This document shows, in pieces, positions 1 through 12,439 of a stretch of 64,000 bases of DNA. Within the stretch, counting starts at the first letter, position 1. Each line of letters begins with the position of its first letter. Source of the DNA: Gammaproteobacteria bacterium (GTDB lineage: Bacteria; Pseudomonadota; Gammaproteobacteria; Ga0077536); the NCBI GenBank assembly GCA_024235015.1, contig JACKNG010000002.1, forward strand, positions 372,001 to 436,000, in the 5' to 3' direction. Made by a program: the position numbers and the translations under genes. The notes below the pieces were generated by a model. The model was not told the DNA's origin, searched no databases, and saw nothing but the letters and a program-made list of their open reading frames with translations.

Positions 1-129
1 TCGGACACCCAGGCCCTGGCCAAGGTACGCGTGCGCATCAACGACATGTTCTTCGTCGACTACCTCTCCTACCACAAGATCGACGGCACCTGGCTGGTGA
101 CGTCCAAGGCCTATCATCGCGAGGCCTGA
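1..129 (+). CDS. C-terminal end of an NTF2/lumazine-binding-like protein (partial)
   Basis: The window opens inside a gene; the last 42 codons read through to TGA at 127-129. The readable tail contains VRINDMFFVDYLSYHKIDGT followed by WLVTSKAYHREA. This is the typical final beta strands of small SnoaL/NTF2-fold or putative lumazine-binding proteins, where a conserved Trp in the DGTWLV strand is followed by a short basic tail. The family call is from pattern memory and rests on only 42 residues, so the function is not assigned. The upstream part lies outside the window. Confidence 0.5.
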   Translation, partial: SDTQALAKVRVRINDMFFVDYLSYHKIDGTWLVTSKAYHREA

Positions 130-177
130 TGGCCGCCTGCCGCGACCCGGTGCCCAGCGTACCGGGTCGGAATTCTT

Positions 178-228
178 TTTCGGGGACAGACCACGGTTTA
201 CCTGCTAAACCGTGGTCTGTCCCCGAAA
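178..228. repeat. GGGGACAG palindromic element, copy 1 (REP-like hairpin)
   Basis: A perfect 23-base inverted repeat (178-200 and 206-228) with a five-base loop; each arm begins TTTCGGGGACAG and ends ACCACGGTTTA. It lies between the upstream gene and dinB. A near-identical element lies just after dinB (1365-1441) and a third with different inner arms is at 39031-39112. The shape resembles the REP/BIME palindromes mobilised by REP-associated tyrosine transposases (RAYT). That link is an inference, as no transposase gene is in the window. Confidence 0.85.
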
Positions 229-252
229 TAGGACTCTACGGTTGCAACCGCG

Positions 253-1350
253 ATGAGCACGTCATCCGGATCCCCGCCGCCACGCAAGGTCGTCCACGTC
301 GACATGGATGCCTTCTACGCCTCGGTCGAGCAGCGCGACGACCCGGCCCTGCGCGGCCGCCCGGTGGTGGTGGCCTGGCGCGGGCGGCGCTCGGTGGTGT
401 GCGCGGCCTCCTACGAGGCGCGCACCTTCGGCATCCACTCGGCGATGCCGGCGGCGCGCGCCGAGCGGCTGTGCCCCGATGCCGTGTTCGTGCCGCCCGA
501 CTTCACCCGCTACCGCGAGGTCTCGCGCCAGGTGCGCGAAGTCTTCGCGCGCTACACCGATCTCATCGAGCCGCTGTCGCTGGACGAGGCCTACCTCGAC
601 GTCACCGTCAACAAGCCCGGCCTGGCGACGGCGACCAAGGTCGCCCAGGCCATCCGCGCCGACATCAAGACGGAGACGAATCTCAACGCCTCGGCCGGGG
701 TCGCACCGAACAAGTTCCTGGCCAAGATCGCCTCGGACTGGCGCAAGCCCAACGGCCTGTTCGTCATCCAGCCGCACGAGGTGCTGGATTTTCTCGAACC
801 GCTGCCGGTACGCAAGCTGCCGGGCGTGGGCAAGGCCACCCAGGCCGCGCTGGAGGTGCTCGGCATCACCACGGTGGCGGAGCTGCGGGCGCGGCCGCGC
901 GAGGAACTCGTCGCCCGCTTCGGCAAGTTCGGTCGACGTCTCTACAACCTCGCCCGCGGCATCGACGACAACCCCGTCCATGCGCGCCAGGAGCGCAAGT
1001 CGCTGTCGGCCGAGACCACGTTCGAGGATGACCGTCCGCTGGAAGCACTGGGCGAGGTGGCCGACGAACTCGCGCGCAAGGTCTGGAACGCCCTCGACCC
1101 GCGCGGGCGCGAACCGCAGACGGTCTATCTGAAACTGCGCACGGCCGACTTCCGCAACCTGACCCGCAGCCTGACCCCGCCGTCGCCGCCGGCAAGCGCG
1201 GACGAACTCGCCGCGATCGCCCACACCCTGCTTGCGCGCATCGAACTGCCGTCGGCGACGCGCTACCGCCTGCTCGGCGTCGGGCTGGCGAACTTCCGCG
1301 AGCGGCCGGAGGACGAGCGGCAGCCGGAACTGTTCGACGGTACCGCCTGA
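253..1350 (+). CDS. dinB: DNA polymerase IV (Y-family translesion polymerase)
   Basis: A 365-residue Y-family polymerase that copies past damaged bases with low fidelity. The palm starts VVHVDMDAFYASVEQ (residues 13-27), with metal-binding Asp17 and the steric-gate Phe21. The second catalytic motif SLDEAYLD follows near residue 113. A helix-hairpin-helix region (LPGVGKATQAALEVLGI) lies near residue 195, and the little-finger domain closes the protein. The C-terminus QPELFDGTA fits a beta-clamp binding motif of the QxxLF type. Length is normal for DinB. The gene is bracketed by two copies of the same palindromic element, with no other gene in the interval. No LexA box was recognised in the short upstream region, which is mostly occupied by the hairpin. 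Confidence 0.96.
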   Translation: MSTSSGSPPPRKVVHVDMDAFYASVEQRDDPALRGRPVVVAWRGRRSVVCAASYEARTFGIHSAMPAARAERLCPDAVFVPPDFTRYREVSRQVREVFARYTDLIEPLSLDEAYLDVTVNKPGLATATKVAQAIRADIKTETNLNASAGVAPNKFLAKIASDWRKPNGLFVIQPHEVLDFLEPLPVRKLPGVGKATQAALEVLGITTVAELRARPREELVARFGKFGRRLYNLARGIDDNPVHARQERKSLSAETTFEDDRPLEALGEVADELARKVWNALDPRGREPQTVYLKLRTADFRNLTRSLTPPSPPASADELAAIAHTLLARIELPSATRYRLLGVGLANFRERPEDERQPELFDGTA

Positions 1351-1364
1351 CCCCCTCGGGACTT

Positions 1365-1441
1365 TATTCGGGGACAGACCACGGTTCCCGCAGCGGCGGC
1401 CCGTGTCTCGAGGCAGGGAAACCGTGGTCTGTCCCCGAATA
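1365..1441. repeat. GGGGACAG palindromic element, copy 2 (REP-like hairpin)
   Basis: Arms 1365-1389 and 1417-1441 match as a 25-base inverted repeat with one mismatch. Each arm starts TATTCGGGGACAGACCACGG, the same core as copy 1, but the loop is 27 bases here instead of five. It starts 14 bases after the dinB stop codon, so the hairpin could also serve as a transcriptional stop or mRNA stabiliser for dinB. That role is speculative. Confidence 0.85.
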
Positions 1442-1574
1442 GGAGGCGCCAGGGTCTGCCCTCACGGCAAACACGACCAGCCATGCGCCCGGGGTCTCCC
1501 CAGGGCATCGCAGGCTTGTACCGGGGCCGACCCTGGCATAGCTTCGGGGTTTCGCTCACAGGGGAGACACAACG

Positions 1575-2675
1575 ATGGACGTCGGCATCCAGACCATCTT
1601 CTCCAGCCACGGCTGGGAGAACATCAGCGACAGCCAGGTGGTGCGCGAAGACACCCGGCTCGCCCTGCTCGCCGCCGAGCTGGGCTTCGACGTGGTGTGG
1701 TCGGCCGAACACCACTTCTACGATTACTCGTTCTGCCCGGACAACGTGCAGTGGCTGGCCGGCATCGCCGCGCAGGCGCCGCAGGTGGACGTCGGCACGG
1801 CGGCGGTGATCATGCCGTGGAACGAACCGCTGCGCGTGGCCGAGAAGATCGCCCTGCTCGATCACCAGACCGAGGGCCGCGTGCGCTTCGGCATGGGGCG
1901 GGGCTTGAGCCGGCGCGAGTTCGCCCACTTCCGCGGCATCGAGATGGGCGAATCCCGCGCGCGCTTCGACGAGGGCGCGGCGATGGTGCTGGAAGCGCTG
2001 AAGACCGGCTGGATCGAAGGCGACGGTCCCTTCTACAAGCAGCCGCGCACCGAGATCCGCCCGCGCCCCGAGCGCCCGTTCGAGGACCGCATCTACGCCG
2101 TCGCCACCTCGGACGACTCCATCGACGCCGCCGCGCGCCTCAAGTGCGCGATGGTGATGTTCGCCGACCGCTCGTGGAAGGCGCGCATGCCCTCGATCGA
2201 GAAGTGGCGCGAGCTGTATCGCCAGTACCATCACGCTGCGCCGCCGCCGCCCTTGATCTGCGACTTCGTCTTCTGCCACGAAGACGCCGACGTCGCCGCC
2301 GAGCGCGGCCGCCACTACATCGCCACCTACCTCGAAAGCGTGCTCGAGCACTACGAGGTGACCGGCGATCACTTCAAGGGCATGCCCGGCTACGAGGCCT
2401 ACGCCGGCGCCGCCGGCGCCTTGAAGCGCATGGGCGCGACGGGTTTCCTCGAAGGCTTCCTCGAAGCGACCTGCGTCGGCACGCCGCAGCAGATCATCGA
2501 CAAGTACCGTGACCGTCTCGACATGATGGGCCCGTTCGAAGCGGCGCCCGCCTTCCGCTTCGGCGGCATTCCCTACGCCGAGTGCGAAGCGAGCCTCAGA
2601 CTCTTCGCCGCCGAGGTGCTGCCCGAGCTCAAGCGCTGGCCGGGGCGCGAGACGCTAACGGCATCGGCGGGGTGA
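1575..2675 (+). CDS. LLM-class flavin-dependent oxidoreductase (luciferase-like)
   Basis: A 366-residue TIM-barrel protein of the bacterial luciferase/F420-FMN family. The N-terminus MDVGIQTIFSSHGW leads into LAAELGFDVVWSAEHHFYDYS (residues 35-55), the usual second strand with His residues near the flavin. IALLDHQTEGRVRFGMGRG (about 95-113) is the family hallmark helix and strand, and VGTPQQIIDKYRDRLDMMG (about 306-324) is the usual C-terminal helix. The start is the ATG after CAGGGGAGAC. Such enzymes oxidise diverse organic substrates with reduced flavin, and the substrate cannot be read here. It stands alone between the palindromic element and vapBC. Two further members of the family occur at 52871 and 63372. 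Confidence 0.88.
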   Translation: MDVGIQTIFSSHGWENISDSQVVREDTRLALLAAELGFDVVWSAEHHFYDYSFCPDNVQWLAGIAAQAPQVDVGTAAVIMPWNEPLRVAEKIALLDHQTEGRVRFGMGRGLSRREFAHFRGIEMGESRARFDEGAAMVLEALKTGWIEGDGPFYKQPRTEIRPRPERPFEDRIYAVATSDDSIDAAARLKCAMVMFADRSWKARMPSIEKWRELYRQYHHAAPPPPLICDFVFCHEDADVAAERGRHYIATYLESVLEHYEVTGDHFKGMPGYEAYAGAAGALKRMGATGFLEGFLEATCVGTPQQIIDKYRDRLDMMGPFEAAPAFRFGGIPYAECEASLRLFAAEVLPELKRWPGRETLTASAG

Positions 2676-2772
2676 AGGCGGACGGGGATGAAGCGGGGAC
2701 CGTTCGCGCAACGTCGAGGAGCATGTTCGTCGCTTCCTCCGCTCGCATCGCGGTAACTGTTCCCGATGCCAG

Positions 2773-3135
2773 TCAGAGACGATAGGGCACGCGCACACCC
2801 GGGTCGTTGTCGGGAAAGTCGCGCGTATCGCGCGTGACCAGCAGCGCGCCGGCGTGGCGCGCGCTGGCCCAGACAATGGCATCGGGCAGCCGCAGACGGT
2901 GACGGCGCCGGAGTTCGACGGCGATCTCGGCGACATCCTGATCGACAACAATTTGTGTGAACCTGCCGAGGAAACGGCGCACGATGGGTTCGTCCGGACC
3001 GCTCACGCCGACCATCACCTCCATCCAGTTGATCGGGCTGACGAGCAAATCGTCGTAGCGCGCGATCTCCTCGCGCGCCGCGGCGATGCCGTTCAGGTAG
3101 TCGATGAGGATGACGCTGTCGAAAAGCGCTTTCAT
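2773..3135 (-). CDS. vapC: VapC-type PIN-domain ribonuclease toxin
   Basis: A 120-residue PIN-domain protein, the toxin half of a type II toxin-antitoxin module. The acidic metal-binding residues are visible in order: Asp6 and Asp12 in FDSVILIDYLNG, Glu in the NWMEVMVG helix (about residue 39), Asp in RLPDAIVWA (about 85) and Asp residues in TRDTRDFPDNDP near 101-109. PIN nucleases use these to bind Mg2+ or Mn2+ and cut RNA; known VapCs often target tRNA or rRNA. The start codon overlaps the stop of the antitoxin gene by four bases, so the two are translationally coupled. Size and motif layout are complete, with no sign of decay. Confidence 0.93.
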   Translation of the reverse strand: MKALFDSVILIDYLNGIAAAREEIARYDDLLVSPINWMEVMVGVSGPDEPIVRRFLGRFTQIVVDQDVAEIAVELRRRHRLRLPDAIVWASARHAGALLVTRDTRDFPDNDPGVRVPYRL

Positions 3136-3356
3136 CGCACCCAGTCGTCACGCAGCCGCTCGACCTGCCCGTCGGCATCGACCGGCGACTGGCGCCACAG
3201 CCCGAAGGCCTCTTCCATTTCCCCGGGGCTGCCCTGGCGCTCGAGGTAGGCCGCGACGGCGCGGCGCAACAACTCGGCGCGCGACAGTCCCTCACGTTGA
3301 CCGAGGCGGCGCAGGCCTTCGATCTGGTCTTCGGGAAGGTCGACGATCGTACGCAT
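3132..3356 (-). CDS. vapB: VapB-type ribbon-helix-helix antitoxin
   Basis: A small DNA-binding antitoxin. The N-terminus MRTIVDLPEDQIEGLRRLGQ is a ribbon-helix-helix fold of the CopG/Arc type, followed by EGLSRAELLRRAVAAYL. The C-terminal acidic and aromatic part (EEAFGLWRQSPVDADG) is where VapB proteins wrap around their toxin. I chose the ATG at 3354-3356 (74 residues). An in-frame ATG at 3375-3377 would add seven residues but would put the start inside the near-palindromic operator at 3370-3396, whereas the chosen start leaves that operator just upstream. The gene overlaps vapC by ATGA. Autoregulation by the VapBC complex is expected for the family. Confidence 0.88.
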   Translation of the reverse strand: MRTIVDLPEDQIEGLRRLGQREGLSRAELLRRAVAAYLERQGSPGEMEEAFGLWRQSPVDADGQVERLRDDWVR

Positions 3357-3369
3357 GGCGGCACCGATT

Positions 3370-3396
3370 GATATCATGATGACGTCATATGATATC
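3370..3396. promoter_or_regulatory. Probable VapB(C) autoregulatory operator
   Basis: A 27-base near-palindrome with outer arms GATATCAT and ATGATATC around the perfect core ATGACGTCAT. It sits directly upstream of the antitoxin start and is strikingly A+T-rich for this genome. Ribbon-helix-helix antitoxins repress their own operon by binding such palindromes, so this is the obvious candidate site. Confidence 0.75.
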
Positions 3397-3491
3397 GACT
3401 GCCGCGATAAACGACCAACCTGGGTCGCGTTGGCGCAGGGGCTTCCCTGTTTCCCGCTTCACCTGCTACCTTCTTCCGCCATCCGAAATAA

Positions 3492-3511
3492 TGTTTCGAA
3501 ATATTGAAACA
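3492..3511. promoter_or_regulatory. Probable IclR-family operator
   Basis: The dyad TGTTTCGAAATATTGAAACA has six-base perfect outer arms (TGTTTC/GAAACA). A smaller palindrome TTTCGAAA is nested inside. It lies 30 bases before the IclR-family start codon in an A+T-rich patch. IclR proteins bind A+T-rich inverted repeats and commonly control their own gene and the neighbouring catabolic operon, here the acyl-CoA mutase cluster. Confidence 0.6.
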
Positions 3512-3540
3512 AGATTCGCACGGAGAACCACACCCACCGC

Positions 3541-4308
3541 ATGACCACCGTCCTCGACACCCCCACCGGCAACCGCTCGGCGCTGCGCGCGCTCGACGTC
3601 TTCGCCGCCTTCGAGGCGGCGCGGCGTCCGTTGTCGCTCTCGGAACTTGCGCGGGCGACGGCGATGCCGGTGTCGACCTGCCACGGGGTGATCAAGGCGC
3701 TGCAACAGGCGGGTTACCTCGCCTTCCTCGGTCCGCGCGAGGTCTACCCGACGCGCCGGCTGTGGGACCTGGCCGCCGCCATCCGCGCCCACGACCCGGT
3801 GCTCGGCCGCCTCGAAGGGGCGCTGGAGGCCTTGCGCGATGCCTGCGACGAGACCGTCATCCTGGGCGCACCGCAGGCCGAGGCCGTGCAGTACCTGCTG
3901 GTGATCGAGAGCACCCAGTCGATCCGCTACTCGGCCACGGTGGGGGCGTTGAAACCCCTCCATTCGAGTGCCATCGGCAAGGCCCTGCTCGGCACGCTGC
4001 CGGCGGCCGAACGCGCGGCCTGGCTGGCCGAGCATCCGCTGCCGGCGATCACCGAGCACACCCTGACCGACCGCGCCGCCCTGGCGGCCGACCTCGCCGC
4101 GGGCGCCGCGCGCGGCTGGTGGCAGACCCAGGGCGAGAACGTCGCCGACGTCATGGCCGTGGCCGCGCCGCTCGAACTCGGCCCGCGCCGCCTCGGCGTC
4201 GCCGTCGCCGGCCCCCTGCACCGCATGCGCGAACACGGCGAGGCCCACGCCGCGCGCCTGCTCGACACCCTCGCCGCGCTCGCCGCGAGCGCTTCATCCC
4301 GACCCTGA
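3541..4308 (+). CDS. IclR-family transcriptional regulator
   Basis: A 255-residue regulator. Residues about 12-70 form the winged helix (SALRALDVFAAFEAARRPLS, then LSELARATAMPVSTCHGVIKAL with the recognition helix). Residues about 85-250 are the GAF-like effector domain, with the family stretch LKPLHSSAIGKALLG near 140. IclR proteins sense small organic acids or aromatic intermediates and act as repressors or activators. Only 31 bases separate it from the mutase genes in the same direction, so it probably regulates and is co-transcribed with them. The dyad at 3492-3511 is the candidate binding site. The inducer is unknown. Confidence 0.9.
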   Translation: MTTVLDTPTGNRSALRALDVFAAFEAARRPLSLSELARATAMPVSTCHGVIKALQQAGYLAFLGPREVYPTRRLWDLAAAIRAHDPVLGRLEGALEALRDACDETVILGAPQAEAVQYLLVIESTQSIRYSATVGALKPLHSSAIGKALLGTLPAAERAAWLAEHPLPAITEHTLTDRAALAADLAAGAARGWWQTQGENVADVMAVAAPLELGPRRLGVAVAGPLHRMREHGEAHAARLLDTLAALAASASSRP

Positions 4309-4339
4309 CGACGGCACCCGCTGCCGAGGAGACAAGCCC

Positions 4340-5940
<1,601 letters not shown>

Positions 5941-5944
<4 letters not shown>

Positions 5945-6384
5945 ACACTTCCACCGACAGCACCGCCAACGTCGCCGACGGCGCCGCCACCCCGCTGCGC
6001 GGCAAGCGCATCCTCATCGGCAAGCCCGGCCTCGACGGCCACGACGTCGGCGCCAAGGTCGTGGCGCTGGCCCTGCGCAACGCCGGCGCCGAGGTCATCT
6101 ACACGGGCTTACGCAAGAGCCCGCAGCAGATCGCACGCGTCGCCGTCGACGAGGGCGTCGATGCCGTGGGGCTTTCGATCCTCTCCGGCAGCCACAAGGA
6201 ACTGGTCGCCGAGGTCGCGGCCTGCCTCGCTGCCGAGGACGCTGCCGACATCACGCTCTTCGTCGGCGGTACCATCCCGGCCGAGGATCGCGCACACCTC
6301 GAAGGCCTCGGCGTGAAGGGTATCTTCACCGCCGACCAGCCGCTGCCCGAGGTGGTCGCGTCACTCGCCGCGTCGCTCGGCTGA
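5941..6384 (+). CDS. Acyl-CoA mutase small (cobalamin-binding) subunit
   Basis: A 147-residue B12-binding subunit that pairs with the preceding catalytic subunit. The cobalamin signature DxHxxG is present as LDGHDVGAK (Asp32, His34, Gly37), His34 being the expected lower axial ligand of cobalt. It is followed by VGLSILSGSHKEL (SxL motif) and FVGGTIP (GG motif), all in the order of the family. The first 20 residues are low-complexity Ser/Thr/Ala. Its ATG overlaps the stop of the large subunit by four bases and is preceded by CAGGAG, which favours equal synthesis of the two subunits. Confidence 0.93.
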
Positions 6385-7238
6385 ACCATCGATGCCGAGC
6401 CTGTCCCGCCGCGAACTCGGCCGGCGCCTGTCGCGCCTCGCCGATGCCAGCGTCGCCGAGGTGCTGGCGATGGCGCCGGAGGCGGCGCCCGCGGTGCCGC
6501 GCATCGGCCTGACCGGTGCGCCCGGGGTCGGCAAGAGCAGCCTGGCCGGGCGCCTCGGCCTGCTGCGTGCGGTCGACCGCCGTCTCGGCATGCTCGCCGT
6601 CGATCCGTCGAGCCCGCTCACTGGCGGCGCGATCCTGGGCGATCGCATCCGCCTCGACGAACTGGCCGGGGCGGAGAACCTGTACCTGCGTTCGGTGGCC
6701 TCGCGCTCGGCCACCGATGGCCTGGCCGACAACCTGCCGGAGATGCTGGAGACCATGGCCGCGGCCGGCTTCGAGGAATTGCTCCTCGAGACCGTCGGCG
6801 TCGGCCAGGCCGAACACGCCGTGCGCAGCCAGGTCGACACCCTGGTGCTCGTGCTGATGCCGGGCTCGGGCGACACCGTGCAGGCCATGAAGGCGGGCAT
6901 CATGGAGCTCGCCGACATCTACGTCGTCAACAAGTGCGACCTCGCCGGGGCCAACGAGATGGCCGCCGAGATCCGTCGCATCCAGGCGCTGGTGCGCGAT
7001 CAACGCGACTGGCAGCCGCCGGTGCTGCTGACCTCGATCCGCCAGCCGGAGAGCATCGCCAGGTTGTCGGCGACCATCGACGAACACCGCGCCTGGCTCG
7101 AGACCAGCGGCACGCGCGCGGCGGTGACCCGCGAACGCGCGCGCTATCGCCTGCGCCTGCTGCTCGAACGGCGCGTGGCCGAAGTCACCGCGGCCTGCGA
7201 CGCACGCACCCTCGCCGGCCCGCTCGCGCCCTGCTTCG

Positions 7239-9995
<2,757 letters not shown>

Positions 9996-10022
<27 letters not shown>

Positions 10023-10053
10023 CCTGGGCCGGCGCGATGACGGCCTGCAATAA
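9996..10053 (+). repeat. Tandem duplication across the ATPase stop codon
   Basis: Two 27-base copies (9996-10022 and 10027-10053) share GGCCGGCGCGATG and GCCTGCAATAA and differ only in three central bases (CCA versus ACG). The period is 31 bases. The first copy contains the stop codon of the P-type ATPase gene and the second is a non-coding echo 3' of it, so the duplication left the protein intact. Confidence 0.85.
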
Positions 10054-10088
10054 TCGACCCTCGTAGCGACCGCCGAGATTACCCGCGC

Positions 10089-11237
10089 ATGCCGTCACCC
10101 GCCGAGCAGGATGCCTTCGTCGCCGCCACGCGCAGCCTGGTCGCGGGCGAAATCACGCCCCACGCGGCGGCCTGGGAAGCCGCCGGGGAGGGCGCGCCGG
10201 ATGCGCTCTACCGGCGCTTCGGCGAACTCGGCTACTACGGCCTGCTGGTCCCGGCCGAAGACGGCGGCAGCGCGCTCGATAACGTCACCTACGCCCGCAT
10301 CACCGAGGAACTCGCCGCCGGCGATTGCGCTATCGCCAATGCCGTCAACGTGAGCAATTCACCGGTCGCCGCGGCCATCCGCGATCACGGCACGCCGGCG
10401 CAGTGCGCGCACTACCTGGCGGCGCTCGCGAGAGGCGGTCAGCGCGGCTGCTTCATGCTGAGCGAGGCCGAGGCCGGCTCCGATGCCGCTGCCGTCCGTA
10501 CCCGCGCCACGCAGACGGCGCGGGGCTGGCGCCTCGACGGCGCCAAGCGCTTCGTCACTGCCGGCGCGCGCGCCGATTTCGCCCTGGTCGTCGCCGTGAC
10601 CGACCCGGCCGCCGGCAAGCGCGGCATTTCGACCTTCCTCGTACCGCGCGACGCGTGGACGGTGACGCGTCTCGAAGACAAGCTCGGCCAGCGCAACTGC
10701 GACACCGCCGAGTGCGTGTTCGAAGGCGCCGAGATCGGCGACGAGGCCCTGCTCGGCCGGCCTGGCGACGGCTACCGCATCGCGCTCGCCTACCTCAACA
10801 CCGGGCGCATCGGCGTCGCCGCGCAGGCCGTCGGGGTGGCACGGGCAGCGTTCGAGGCCGCCGCCGCCTACGCTCGCGAGCGACGCACCTTCGGCGTGCC
10901 CATCGTCGAGCACCAGGCGGTCGGCTTCCGCCTGGCGGAAATGGCCGAACGCCTCACTGCCGCGCGCGCGCTGACCCTGCACGCCGCGGCGCTGGCCGAC
11001 GCCGGGCAGCCCGCCATCGTCGAGGCCTCGCTGGCCAAGGCCCACGCCACCGACATGGCCGAGCAGGTCACCTCGGCCGCGCTGCAGGTCTTCGGCGGCG
11101 CCGGCTACACCCGCGATTACCCGGTGGAGAAGCTCTACCGCGACGCCCGCGTGCTGTCCATCTACGAGGGCAGCAACGACATCCAGCGCCTGGTCGTCGC
11201 CCGCGCCATCGCCGGCGGCTGGTCGGCGCTGCCGTGA
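10089..11237 (+). CDS. Acyl-CoA dehydrogenase
   Basis: A 382-residue FAD-dependent acyl-CoA dehydrogenase introducing an alpha-beta double bond into an acyl-CoA. CFMLSEAEAGSDAAAVRTRA (about residues 121-140) is the substrate/FAD-binding signature. RRTFGVPIVEHQAVGFRLAEM (about 263-283) is the usual Arg-Phe-Gly flavin contact, and KLYRDARVLSIYEGSNDIQR (about 350-369) carries the expected catalytic Glu in IYEG. It starts 66 bases after the ATPase, close to the mutase module. This fits degradation of a short or branched acyl-CoA, but the chain length is not readable. Confidence 0.93.
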   Translation: MPSPAEQDAFVAATRSLVAGEITPHAAAWEAAGEGAPDALYRRFGELGYYGLLVPAEDGGSALDNVTYARITEELAAGDCAIANAVNVSNSPVAAAIRDHGTPAQCAHYLAALARGGQRGCFMLSEAEAGSDAAAVRTRATQTARGWRLDGAKRFVTAGARADFALVVAVTDPAAGKRGISTFLVPRDAWTVTRLEDKLGQRNCDTAECVFEGAEIGDEALLGRPGDGYRIALAYLNTGRIGVAAQAVGVARAAFEAAAAYARERRTFGVPIVEHQAVGFRLAEMAERLTAARALTLHAAALADAGQPAIVEASLAKAHATDMAEQVTSAALQVFGGAGYTRDYPVEKLYRDARVLSIYEGSNDIQRLVVARAIAGGWSALP

Positions 11238-11386
11238 AGCATCGCGGCGGGAAGCCGCTTTCTACCCCAGGCCGGGGATGGTCTTTCACGCCCGGCGCGG
11301 GGTTACCATAGCCCGGGCCAGGCGCCGGCGCCGACCGGCGCGACATCCAGCCCGATGCACACCGCCCCGCCGCGGAGGAGGTCGCC

Positions 11387-12334
11387 ATGAAGGACTTGAA
11401 CTGCCTGCACCACATCACCCTGTGTACGGGCGACGCCCAGGAAGACTACGACTTCCACACGCAGACGCTCGGCCTGCGCAGCATCAAGAAGACCCTGCTC
11501 TACGACGGCAAGGTGCCCATCTACCACTTCTACTACAGCAATGCGTCGGGCGAACCGAGCGCCATCGTGACCAGCTTCCCGATGCGTCACACCGGGCTCA
11601 AGGGCCGGCGCGGCGGCAACCAGATCAAGACGCTCATGCTGTCGATCCCCCCGGGCTCGGCGGGGTACTGGCTGGAGCGCCTGCGCGGGCGCGGCATCGA
11701 CGCCAGCGCGTGCGAGAAGCTCGGCGAACGCCGCGTGGCCTTCACCCACCCCTGCGGCATTCCCTACGAACTGGTCGAGGTCGAGGGCGACACGCGCCGC
11801 GGCTGGGACCAGGCCGGCGTGCCGCTGGAGGCTGCCATCCACGGCATGCACGGCATCGAGGTCAGCGTGCGCGACCGCGACGTGATGGACGACTTCGTGC
11901 TCGAAGCCTGGAGCTGCGACCGCGGCGCCGACGAGGGTGCGACGGTGCGCTTCGAGATGGGCCGCGGCGGCACCGGCGCCATCATCGACGTCGTCGCCGA
12001 GCCGGATCGCCACCAGGGCACCTGGACCTTCGCCGAGGGGGTGGTGCATCACTGCGCCTTCGACATCGCCAGTCTCGACCTGCAGAAGGACTACCGAGCC
12101 TTCGTCGAGGGCATGGGCTATACCGACATCTCCGAGGTCAAGGATCGCGGCTATTTCGATTCGATCTACGTGCGCACCCCGGGCGGCGCGCTGTTCGAGG
12201 CCGCAGTGAGCAAGCCGCAGGGCTGGGCCGTCGACGAGGACCCGGCGCATCTCGGCGAGGAGATCAAGATTTCGCCGCAGTTCGAACAGGACCGCGCGCA
12301 GATCCTCGACGTCATCGGGCGCATCGATTACTGA
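11387..12334 (+). CDS. VOC-family ring-cleaving dioxygenase
   Basis: A 315-residue protein of two vicinal-oxygen-chelate modules, resembling hydroquinone-type (MhqO/PcpA-like) dioxygenases. The N-terminal module starts LNCLHHITLCTGD, and the second has GVVHHCAFDI near residue 220 and TPGGALFEAA near 262, giving the two His and one Glu of the Fe(II) site. A clear GGAGGAGGTCGCC Shine-Dalgarno precedes the ATG. Members cleave para-diols or related aromatic rings, which would feed acyl-CoA intermediates into the neighbouring dehydrogenase and mutase. That pathway link is inference. Confidence 0.8.
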   Translation: MKDLNCLHHITLCTGDAQEDYDFHTQTLGLRSIKKTLLYDGKVPIYHFYYSNASGEPSAIVTSFPMRHTGLKGRRGGNQIKTLMLSIPPGSAGYWLERLRGRGIDASACEKLGERRVAFTHPCGIPYELVEVEGDTRRGWDQAGVPLEAAIHGMHGIEVSVRDRDVMDDFVLEAWSCDRGADEGATVRFEMGRGGTGAIIDVVAEPDRHQGTWTFAEGVVHHCAFDIASLDLQKDYRAFVEGMGYTDISEVKDRGYFDSIYVRTPGGALFEAAVSKPQGWAVDEDPAHLGEEIKISPQFEQDRAQILDVIGRIDY

Positions 12335-12439
12335 ATCCGGCCGCGGACAAGCCGCGCCCCGCCAGGTCATGGAACGACGTCCCCACCACCGTGAAGCCCT
12401 TGCGCCCGGCCGGCGCGAGATGGAAAGCGGTGGCGCAGC

